Below are positions 1 through 5,451 of a DNA stretch of 11,292 bases, in pieces. The stretch's first letter is position 1, and every line of letters starts with the position of its first letter. The position numbers were made by a program, and so were the translations under genes. Origin of the DNA: Candidatus Sumerlaeota bacterium (GTDB taxonomy: Bacteria > Sumerlaeota > Sumerlaeia > JADFCT01); the NCBI GenBank assembly GCA_026398575.1, contig JAPLSP010000709.1, forward strand, positions 1 to 11,292, written 5' to 3'. The notes beneath the pieces were generated by a model, which was not told the DNA's origin, made no database searches, and saw only the letters and a list, made by a program, of their open reading frames with translations.

Positions 1-73
1 CAAATCTCAAATCTCAAATCTCAAATCTCAAATCCTAATCAATTACCCCTGATCCCTGACCCCTGACCCCTGA
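1..73. repeat. Two heptanucleotide tandem arrays before the glycosyltransferase
   Basis: Positions 1-35 are five units of CAAATCT, the last one ending in C instead of T. After a ten-base spacer, positions 46-73 hold four units of CCCCTGA, the second starting with T. The array probably continues left of the window. The second array ends three bases before the ATG of the next gene, so it occupies the place of its ribosome binding site. The same CCCCTGA unit recurs inside the zinc-ribbon gene near 6153-6246. Such short tandem heptamers are known from cyanobacteria and other environmental bacteria; their role is mostly unknown. Confidence 0.9.
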
Positions 74-75
74 AT

Positions 76-1215
76 ATGCCCGATACTTTTTCCATATTGC
101 ATCTCGTCAGCAGCGAACGTTGGACGGGCGCGGCCGATCCGGTGATCAGCCTCGCTAAACTCCAGCATCTTTCCGGACACAAAACATTTCTCGCCTGCAT
201 CGGCGGCTATACCTTCGAACAACAGGCGCGCCAGAGCGGCATCGAGATACTGACGTCTCTGACGATGGACCGCCGGCTCTATCCCATCAATCTCTACAAA
301 GACTGCAAAAAACTGCTCCGGTTGGTCGAGAAGAATCAAATCAACGTGATTCATACGCATCTGCTGCATGACCATTGGATGGCGGCCTTGGCCTTGCGGA
401 GTTATAAGAATCCTCACTTGCTCCTGCGAACCATGCATCGCTTCGAATGGCCGCGGCGCGATCCGCTGCACCAATGGCTTTTCCGCAAACAGACCGATCA
501 CCTGATCGCCACCTCGGAGGCCATGCGCCAGCGCATCCTTGCGCGGCTGGGCGTCGCGCCGGATCACGTCTCGGTAAGCTATGGTGGAGTGGACCTCGAT
601 CGCTTTCATCCCGGCGTTGATCCCGCGCCCCTGTGCGCACGGTTCCATATCCCGCCGGGCGCGCTCGTGGCAGGCATTGTCGCGCGCATGCGGGCTGGAC
701 GCGGACACGATTGGCTGATGCGAACGGCGCCCGCCGTGATCGGGCGGATTCCCAAAGCGCATTTCCTCATCATCGGGCGCGGCGAACTCAAACATTCGGT
801 GCGCGAGCAAATCAGCCAGAGGCCCGAACGCGGCCATCTCCACTCGACCGGCTATCTCGCCGAGGACCTGCCGCTGGGCTACGCCGCAATGACGTGTTCG
901 ATGTTTCTGGGGCAGGGCTCGGAGGGAACCTGCCGCGCAATCCTGGAAGCGATGGCGTGCGGCAAGCCCGTCATTGGCGTGGACGATGGCGGCGTCAAGG
1001 AAATCATCGCGCATGGCCGGACCGGATTCGTGGTCAAGAAGGACGATGACGCCGGTCTGCGCGACGCGCTGCTGGAGCTGCTCGGCAATCCCGGGCGCGC
1101 CGCCGAAATGGGCCGCCAGGCGCGCGAGGAGTGCGCCTCCCGCTTCACCGAGGAGATGCGCACGCAAAATATTCTGAGCGCCTATCAGCGGGTCTGGAAC
1201 GCAAAATACAAATAA
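76..1215 (+). CDS. Glycosyltransferase family 4 (GT-B fold)
   Basis: A 379-residue protein of normal length for a retaining GT4 enzyme, which moves a sugar from a nucleotide-sugar donor to a lipid or glycan acceptor at the cytoplasmic face of the membrane. The N-terminal half opens with a beta strand and 'HLVSSERWTGA' (residues 9-19), the acceptor-side Rossmann domain. The linker 'SYGGVDLDRFHPG' (168-180) is typical of the family. The C-terminal donor domain carries the E-x7-E motif, E283 to E291, in 'EGTCRAILEAMACGKPV', followed by 'VKEII..GRTGFVV'. The start at 76 is the first in frame; no Shine-Dalgarno sequence is visible because the CCCCTGA array lies directly upstream. Acceptor and pathway cannot be told from the sequence; lipopolysaccharide or exopolysaccharide synthesis is a reasonable guess. 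The next gene lies 205 bases away behind its own promoter, so this is probably the end of an upstream operon. Confidence 0.9.
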   Translation: MPDTFSILHLVSSERWTGAADPVISLAKLQHLSGHKTFLACIGGYTFEQQARQSGIEILTSLTMDRRLYPINLYKDCKKLLRLVEKNQINVIHTHLLHDHWMAALALRSYKNPHLLLRTMHRFEWPRRDPLHQWLFRKQTDHLIATSEAMRQRILARLGVAPDHVSVSYGGVDLDRFHPGVDPAPLCARFHIPPGALVAGIVARMRAGRGHDWLMRTAPAVIGRIPKAHFLIIGRGELKHSVREQISQRPERGHLHSTGYLAEDLPLGYAAMTCSMFLGQGSEGTCRAILEAMACGKPVIGVDDGGVKEIIAHGRTGFVVKKDDDAGLRDALLELLGNPGRAAEMGRQAREECASRFTEEMRTQNILSAYQRVWNAKYK

Positions 1216-1232
1216 GCGGCCATGGAAGCCGC
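1216..1232 (+). other. Small hairpin just after the glycosyltransferase stop
   Basis: GCGGC (1216-1220) can pair with GCCGC (1228-1232) around a seven-base loop, starting directly after the TAA stop. No T-run follows, so it is not a convincing intrinsic terminator; it may protect the mRNA end or be chance in GC-rich DNA. Confidence 0.3.
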
Positions 1233-1286
1233 CCGTCGGGGGACGCCGTTTGGCGGTTCGCGATTCATGCAAAAGGGGAAAAACGC

Positions 1287-1316
1287 TTGACCGCTTGCGC
1301 GATTCCTCCTTACATT
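1287..1316 (+). promoter_or_regulatory. Sigma70-like promoter for the pilT-like gene
   Basis: TTGACC (1287-1292) and TACATT (1311-1316) are separated by 18 bases and match the -35 and -10 consensus well in GC-rich surroundings. Transcription would begin near 1323, giving a leader of about 100 bases before the ATG at 1421. This supports separate expression of the pilT/HU/ATPase group. Confidence 0.5.
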
Positions 1317-1368
1317 TCTCTGCGGAGCATCAAGGCGCCTCTGCGTTCGCGTTGCGCATAAGGCGCGC

Positions 1369-1417
1369 GCTCCAAGCAACCCCTTGGAGCTGATGCAGGT
1401 TTCCCAAGCGTTGGAGC
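1369..1417 (+). promoter_or_regulatory. Leader hairpin whose 5' arm can also pair with the ribosome site
   Basis: GCTCCAAG (1369-1376) pairs perfectly with CTTGGAGC (1383-1390) over a six-base loop. The seven bases TTGGAGC of the 3' arm occur again at 1411-1417, where they contain the GGAG ribosome site (1413-1416) of the following ATG. The 5' arm could therefore pair with either copy, which would expose or hide the ribosome site. The complementarity is seen directly; a regulatory function is inference. Confidence 0.35.
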
Positions 1418-1420
1418 CTT

Positions 1421-2307
1421 ATGATTAATTTGCTGACGATCCTGAAGGACGCCGTGGCGCGAGGCGCCAGCGACGTGCACCTGCGCGCCGGGCGCCCCAT
1501 CCAAATCCGGGTGGATGGACGGCTCAATGCGCTCACCGACGTCGTTCCCGGCGAGGATGTCCTGAAGCGATTTTTGTTCGATCTCGTGGATAAAGAGCAA
1601 GTCGAGCGCTTCGAGAAAACACGCGAGCTGGATTTCTCATGCGCGGTTGGCGAGATCTGCCGCCTGCGCGTCAATCTGTTTTATGAGCGCAACCGCTTCG
1701 CCGCCTCCCTGCGAATCATTCCGGACCACATCCCCTCGATGGAGGAAATTTATCTCCCGAACGCCTGCTATAACTTTGTCCATCTGAGCAAAGGATTGGT
1801 CCTTGTCACCGGGCCCACCGGCTGCGGCAAGTCCACGACGCTGTCGGCCATGCTCGACTACATCAATTCCACTCGCGAATGCCACATCCTGACCATTGAA
1901 GATCCCATCGAATTTATTTATCAGGACAAGAAGGCGCTGATTTCCCAGCGTGAGATCAACCAGGACACCGAGAATATCAGCAAAACCAGGTGCGCACGCA
2001 GCTGGCCGTGTCGCTCGAAGGCATTGTTTCGCAGTTGCTGCTTCCGCTCAAAGGCAAGCCGGGCCGCGTCGCCACCCGCGAAGTGCTGGTCTGCACGCCG
2101 GCCGTCAAGAATATGATCCGCGAAAACAAACTGCCGCAAATCCGCTCGGCCATTCAGACGGGGCTGGACGTCGGCATGATTTCGATGAACTATTCGCTTG
2201 GCTACCTGTATGAGAAAAAGGTCATTGACTACGAGTCGGCCTACTACGCCGCTTATGACAAAAAAGATTTCGCCGAAAAATTCGGCCCCGGTCTGACGGG
2301 AAAATAA
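1421..2307 (+). pseudogene. pilT: PilT-like type IV pilus retraction ATPase, internal deletion with frameshift
   Basis: PilT is a hexameric cytoplasmic ATPase that drives pilus retraction and twitching motility. The first frame (from ATG 1421, GGAG four bases upstream) encodes 'SDVHLRAG' (residues 17-24), Walker A 'GPTGCGKST' (131-139) and the Asp box 'EDPIEF' (160-165), then 'REINQDTEN' near 1950-1975. After that the reading continues in another frame: 'QQNQVRTQLAVSLEG' from about 1978, 'TREVLVCTPAVKNMIRENK' and on to the TAA at 2305-2307. Compared with the PilT of Pseudomonas aeruginosa as I remember it, about 62 residues are missing at the junction. They include Walker B (the GEMRD region) and the His box (TGHLVFGTLHT), and the lost length must be 3n+1 bases. 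The product cannot be a working ATPase. A real deletion or a collapsed assembly are both possible. Left uncorrected, the first frame stops at 2116 and a GTG-started C-terminal fragment could begin at 1990. Confidence 0.9.
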
Positions 2308-2312
2308 GGAGG
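2306..2312 (+). promoter_or_regulatory. Strong ribosome binding site of the HU gene
   Basis: AAGGAGG overlaps the TAA stop of the pilT-like gene and lies seven bases before the ATG at 2320. It is the best Shine-Dalgarno match in the window, fits an abundant nucleoid protein, and implies joint transcription with the gene before it. Confidence 0.8.
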
Positions 2313-2319
2313 AACTCCC

Positions 2320-2595
2320 ATGACGAAGTCCGAAGTCACGGCAAAACTCAGTGAGCGGACCGGTCTCTCACAAAAAGAAGCCGCCCAGGCGATGGATATG
2401 TTTCTGGATGTCATCCGCCAGGGATTGACCAGCGACGGCAAGGTGTCCCTGGTCGGATTCGGCACGTTCTTCACCAAAAACCGCCGGGCGCGCGCCGGGC
2501 GAAATCCTCGCACCGGACAGATGATCAACGTTCCGCCCAAACGCGTCATCGCCTTCAAGCCGGGCCGGGCTTTCCGCGACACTGTGGACAGCTGA
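2320..2595 (+). CDS. HU/IHF family DNA-binding protein
   Basis: A 91-residue protein of exactly the usual HU/IHF length. These proteins dimerise and bend DNA in the nucleoid, helping replication, recombination and transcription. The N-terminal helices start 'MTKSEVTAKLSERTGLSQKEA', the core is 'VSLVGFGTFFTKNRRARAGRNPRTG' split over residues 43-66, and the DNA-intercalating arm ends in 'INVPPKRVIAFKPG' (69-82) with the proline that wedges into DNA. The start is fixed by an excellent AAGGAGG site. It lies 12 bases after the pilT-like reading frame and its stop overlaps the next start, so the three genes are probably co-transcribed. HU and IHF subunits cannot be separated safely from this sequence alone. 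Confidence 0.95.
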   Translation: MTKSEVTAKLSERTGLSQKEAAQAMDMFLDVIRQGLTSDGKVSLVGFGTFFTKNRRARAGRNPRTGQMINVPPKRVIAFKPGRAFRDTVDS

Positions 2596-4199
2596 TGGCG
2601 CCGGGGGGCTCTAAAAATTCTGAGAAAGTCCGGAAAATGCAAAAGCACTTTAACACGACCGGTCCCTGTATTGCCGCCGAGCATTATATGCTTCCAGCGC
2701 AAGAGCGTTGCGCCGATTTGCTTCCGCTCATTGAGCGAATGGCATATTTCTGCATTCACGCTCCCCGCCAATCGGGCAAAACTACGCTGATTTTGGATTT
2801 CGTACACAGTCTCAACCAAGCCGGAAAGTATTGCGCGTTATACTGCTCTTTGGAGGCTCTCGAAACGATTCCGGACGAAAATCAAGGCATTCTTGGCATC
2901 ATGCGGACGCTGGCCGCGGACATGAGGTTTCATCCTGAGATGAAGTCATGCCGCTTCGGAGAGGACGTGGACCGTGGAGATAGCAGCAACCTTCTGCGCT
3001 CCGCTCTGAATTCATTATGCGAGCGTCTTGCCAAGCCCTTGGTTCTTATGTTCGACGAGGCCGATTGCTTGAGCGGTTCCACGCTGATCTCTTTTCTCAG
3101 GCAACTGAGAAATGGCTACGTTCAACGCGACGCAATGCCCTTTGTTCATTCGCTGGCGCTCATTGGGATGCGCAATATCCGCGATTATAAAGGGCGGTTG
3201 CGGAGCGACAATGAAACGCTCGGCAGCGCCAGTCCGTTTAATGTTGTAACAAGAGCTCTGACGTTGCGTAATTTCACGCGAGAAGAAATCGCAGCGCTTT
3301 ACGCCCAACATACCGAAACGACCAGACAGAATTTCCCGCCGCCGGTTGTTGACAAGGTTTTTCACGCCACCTGCGGCCAGCCGTGGCTGGTCAACGCCAT
3401 CGCCGCCGAGGTGGTTGAGCAAATCCTTCAAAATGACGCCTCGCGAGCGATCACGGCAGCCCATGTCGAACAGGCGATTCAAAACATCATCCTGCGGCGC
3501 GATACGCACATAGACAGCTTGATGAAGCTCCTGAAAGAAGAGCGCATCCAAAGGATCATCGAACCGGTTATAACGGGCGAAAGCGGCGAGATTGACGCGC
3601 TGGATGACGATTATCAATACGCATGCGATCTGGGGCTGGTGACCAGCGTGGGCGGAGTGACGCGCCCGGCCAATCCGATTTATGCCGAAGTCATTCTTCG
3701 GACGCTGAATTTCCGTTCGCAGTTCCGCTTCGCAGAAGAACAACACCCTTATGAGGCGCCGCGCTATATCGAGCGCAGCGGCCTCAATATGAAAAAACTA
3801 CTCGTCGAGTTTCAGAATTTCTGGCGGCGCCATAGCGCGATATGGATGGAAGTATATCAGTACAAGGAAGCCGCGCCGCATCTGATCCTGCTGGCCTTTT
3901 TGCAGCGCGTTATCAACGCCAAGGGCGCTTTGGATCGCGAGTACGCCGCCGGACGCGGTCGCATGGATATCCTGACTCGCTTCATGGAGCATTCCTATCC
4001 CATCGAGATCAAAGTGCGCCGGGACAAGAACACGCTCGCGGAAGGCATCGAACAACTGCGCGGCTATATGGACACGATCGGCGCCAAAGAAGGCTGGCTT
4101 ATCCTATTCGACCGCCGTCCCAGCATCGCATGGACGCGCAAGATTTACTGGAAAACCAAAAAATTGCGCGGCGCCACAATCCACTGCGTGGGATGCTGA
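2595..4199 (+). CDS. ATPase with C-terminal PD-(D/E)XK nuclease domain
   Basis: A 534-residue protein. The N-terminus has the signature 'HFNTTGPCIAAEHYMLP' (18-34) of a widespread family of AAA/STAND-like ATP-binding proteins. Walker A is 'APRQSGKTT' (56-64) and Walker B 'LVLMFDEAD' (149-157, D154/E155). 'CGQPWLVN' (260-267) marks the segment after the ATPase core. The C-terminus has a PD-(D/E)XK pattern: 'GRGRMD' (D458), 'PIEIK' (E471, K473) and a QxxxY motif (Q487, Y491), then 'EGWLILFDR'. This suggests an ATP-dependent nuclease or sensor with a nuclease fold, but cleavage is not shown. ATG 2595 shares one base with the HU stop (TGATG), allowing translational coupling; ATG 2637 (residue 15), just before the conserved start, is an alternative. 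No strong ribosome site is seen at either. Genes of this kind are often accessory and multi-copy; the biological role is unknown. Confidence 0.85.
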   Translation: MAPGGSKNSEKVRKMQKHFNTTGPCIAAEHYMLPAQERCADLLPLIERMAYFCIHAPRQSGKTTLILDFVHSLNQAGKYCALYCSLEALETIPDENQGILGIMRTLAADMRFHPEMKSCRFGEDVDRGDSSNLLRSALNSLCERLAKPLVLMFDEADCLSGSTLISFLRQLRNGYVQRDAMPFVHSLALIGMRNIRDYKGRLRSDNETLGSASPFNVVTRALTLRNFTREEIAALYAQHTETTRQNFPPPVVDKVFHATCGQPWLVNAIAAEVVEQILQNDASRAITAAHVEQAIQNIILRRDTHIDSLMKLLKEERIQRIIEPVITGESGEIDALDDDYQYACDLGLVTSVGGVTRPANPIYAEVILRTLNFRSQFRFAEEQHPYEAPRYIERSGLNMKKLLVEFQNFWRRHSAIWMEVYQYKEAAPHLILLAFLQRVINAKGALDREYAAGRGRMDILTRFMEHSYPIEIKVRRDKNTLAEGIEQLRGYMDTIGAKEGWLILFDRRPSIAWTRKIYWKTKKLRGATIHCVGC

Positions 4200-4365
4200 A
4201 AGAAAACAGCCCAAGGCAACGCCCTGGATACGGCCGCTTCCCATTTGCGAAAATAGTGGCATAGCCTTCCAGCGAGCCATCCTTGAAGGCGTGGCGGCCT
4301 GCGCGCAAAGTTTCGTATAGCGGGCGTGCTTTATGATTTCTTTCATTTTGGAAATTCCTTAAACG

Positions 4366-4409
4366 AAAAAAAAGCCAACGCTCCCGGAAGGAGAGAAATC
4401 GGCCCTTTT
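4366..4409. terminator. Bidirectional rho-independent terminator
   Basis: GCCAAC (4374-4379) pairs with ATCGGC (4398-4403) with two G-T wobbles, and an inner stem forms between CTCC and GGAG. On the minus strand the stem is followed by eight Ts (4373 down to 4366); on the plus strand TTTT follows at 4406-4409. It sits between the convergent ATPase gene and the minus-strand small-ORF cluster, where a shared terminator is expected. The surrounding 4200-4460 stretch holds no gene I can support. Confidence 0.6.
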
Positions 4410-4460
4410 ATCAAGATAACCAGTTATGTCAACCCGCAGTCACGCTGGTCTTGCTATCGG

Positions 4461-4646
4461 CTATCGTAGATCAAGCCAAGATTTTTTCCCGTTATTATTT
4501 TTTGCACGCGCCGCCGCCGCCGCCTTAATCTGCGCCGGCGTCAGGGTCTTCTCATATTCTTTCACCCAGCGGCGGTCTTCAGCATCTGGATAGCGACGCG
4601 CGTTCATTTCACGATCAAGAAGGATGGTTCCATTTTTGAGAATCAT
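4461..4646 (-). CDS. Small hypothetical protein, duplicate of the preceding ORF's tail
   Basis: A 61-residue protein starting 'MILKNGTILLDREMNAR', with an acidic-basic middle ('YPDAEDRRWVKEYEK') and an Ala/Lys-rich end. I do not recognise a family. Its first 18 residues match, in 12 positions, a stretch encoded in another frame just upstream ('MILKDGTAVLDRRMNTR', 4699-4646). The stop of that upstream frame (TGA 4645-4643) overlaps the ATG here (4646-4644), as in coupled genes. No clear ribosome site is present. The frame is open upstream to 4784, but that extension reads like out-of-frame sequence. It is the last gene of the minus-strand group and the terminator lies about 50 bases beyond. 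A small antitoxin-like or regulatory protein is possible but unsupported. Confidence 0.5.
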   Translation of the reverse strand: MILKNGTILLDREMNARRYPDAEDRRWVKEYEKTLTPAQIKAAAAARAKNNNGKKSWLDLR

Positions 4647-4695
4647 TGGCGGGTATTCATCCGGCGATCCAGCACCGCTGTTCCATCTTTCAAAA

Positions 4696-4854
4696 TCATG
4701 CCGATTTCTGCATAACGGGCAGAGCCAACGACTTCTTCCTCGCCTCAGCCTTTGCCATGCGTTCCTTTTTTTTGATATATGCATTGATCACCGCGTCCGT
4801 GAAAACAGGACGATCATGGCCCACATCAATCGTAATAGTTCTTTTTTTCTTCAT
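4696..4854 (-). CDS. Small hypothetical protein, probably frameshifted
   Basis: The 52-codon reading begins 'MKKKRTITIDVGHDRPVFTDAV' (residues 1-22) and continues with a Lys/Glu-rich helix 'AYIKKKERMAKAEA'. The start is well supported: AAGGAG lies eight bases before ATG 4854, and the gene begins five bases after the stop of the JAB-like gene, so the two are surely co-transcribed. In this frame it ends at 4696 with 'LPVMQKSA'. A -1 shift near 4735-4725 would instead give 'EEEVVGSARYAEIG' followed by 'MILKDGTAVLDRRMNTR' and a stop at 4643, and that tail matches the start of the next small gene. I infer that the original protein used the second ending and that a one-base indel, or recoding, separates the two. 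I know of no family name for it. Confidence 0.5.
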   Translation of the reverse strand: MKKKRTITIDVGHDRPVFTDAVINAYIKKKERMAKAEARKKSLALPVMQKSA

Positions 4855-4859
4855 GAGAA

Positions 4860-5396
4860 TCACTCCTTCAAACGCTCACGATTATATGAAATTTTAAACC
4901 TCGACGCAAGCCGTTTTATCACTTCATGTCGAAAATCTGCTTCGTATCTGCTTTTCATTTTTCTATCTGAGCTTATTTTCTCCAGCATCTCATCTCGGGC
5001 TTGGGGAAAGACTTCGCTATATGCTCGTTTCATCTCCATCGAGGAAGGCCAACCACCTTTTGGACGCACTAGAATATGGCGATGTTTTTCTCCCAGAGAG
5101 TTGATTCCGGATGTGATCATACGACTGACATTGGCCTCTGATGCCAATATCAAATCATGATCTGAAAAACTATTGCCGGATGGGTGGGTGTGGAAAAACT
5201 CATTGTCTTCCATCTTGAACCACTCACGCCAGGTGAAAGAAATGCTTGATCTTTTACCTGGCTTATCAGGAAACACTTGGCTTCCGTCTGGTCTGACTAC
5301 TCGCCCCCATTCAATTCTTTCCCCAATATACTTCGCTTCGCCGTCTTCAATGGCCGCAGTGACGCTTTCCCATTTCATCAACGGTTCTTCGCTCAC
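4860..5396 (-). CDS. JAB/MPN-like metalloprotease-domain protein
   Basis: From GTG 5396 this is a 178-residue protein. The core 'FFHTHPSGNSFSDHD' (from about residue 67) is the JAMM pattern H-x-H-x6-S-x2-D (H69, H71, S78, D81), the Zn-binding site of JAB/MPN isopeptidases. A glutamate in 'YIGERIEWG' upstream could be the catalytic Glu. 'RPKGGWPS' (111-118) after the core resembles the C-terminal domain of phage head-morphogenesis (SPP1 gp7-like) and some toxin proteins as I remember them. The end is basic and helical. GTG 5396 is preferred because GGAGG lies ten bases upstream; TTG 5444 and ATG 5378 are also in frame. It lies 55 bases after the zinc-ribbon gene and five before the small ORF. 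The domain suggests a cut in a peptide or isopeptide bond, but the substrate is unknown. It appears more AT-rich than the zinc-ribbon gene, which hints at transfer. Confidence 0.65.
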   Translation of the reverse strand: MSEEPLMKWESVTAAIEDGEAKYIGERIEWGRVVRPDGSQVFPDKPGKRSSISFTWREWFKMEDNEFFHTHPSGNSFSDHDLILASEANVSRMITSGINSLGEKHRHILVRPKGGWPSSMEMKRAYSEVFPQARDEMLEKISSDRKMKSRYEADFRHEVIKRLASRFKISYNRERLKE

Positions 5397-5451
5397 TGGA
5401 TTTGCGCCTCCATCGTCTGGCCAGGAGTGAATTGGCGCCTGCAAGCGGGGA

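Noticed and set aside
1..35. Possible CRISPR array from the short repeats at the left edge
   Set aside because: The units are seven bases long and directly adjacent, with no spacers; this is a simple tandem repeat.
43..1272. A 409-codon open frame on the minus strand across the glycosyltransferase gene
   Set aside because: It is antisense to a clear GT4 gene, and its protein shows no known motif; long antisense frames are common opposite GC-rich genes.
3015..3746. A 243-codon minus-strand open frame inside the ATPase gene
   Set aside because: Wholly opposite a gene with Walker motifs and a nuclease core, and with no ribosome site or recognisable motif.
4104..4346. Minus-strand open frame 'MKEIIKHAR...' with AAGGAA upstream, which with a frame change would read 'LYETLRAGRHAFKDGSLEGY'
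   Set aside because: It overlaps the 3' end of the ATPase gene in antisense, needs a frame change to look protein-like, and matches no family I know; at most a gene remnant.
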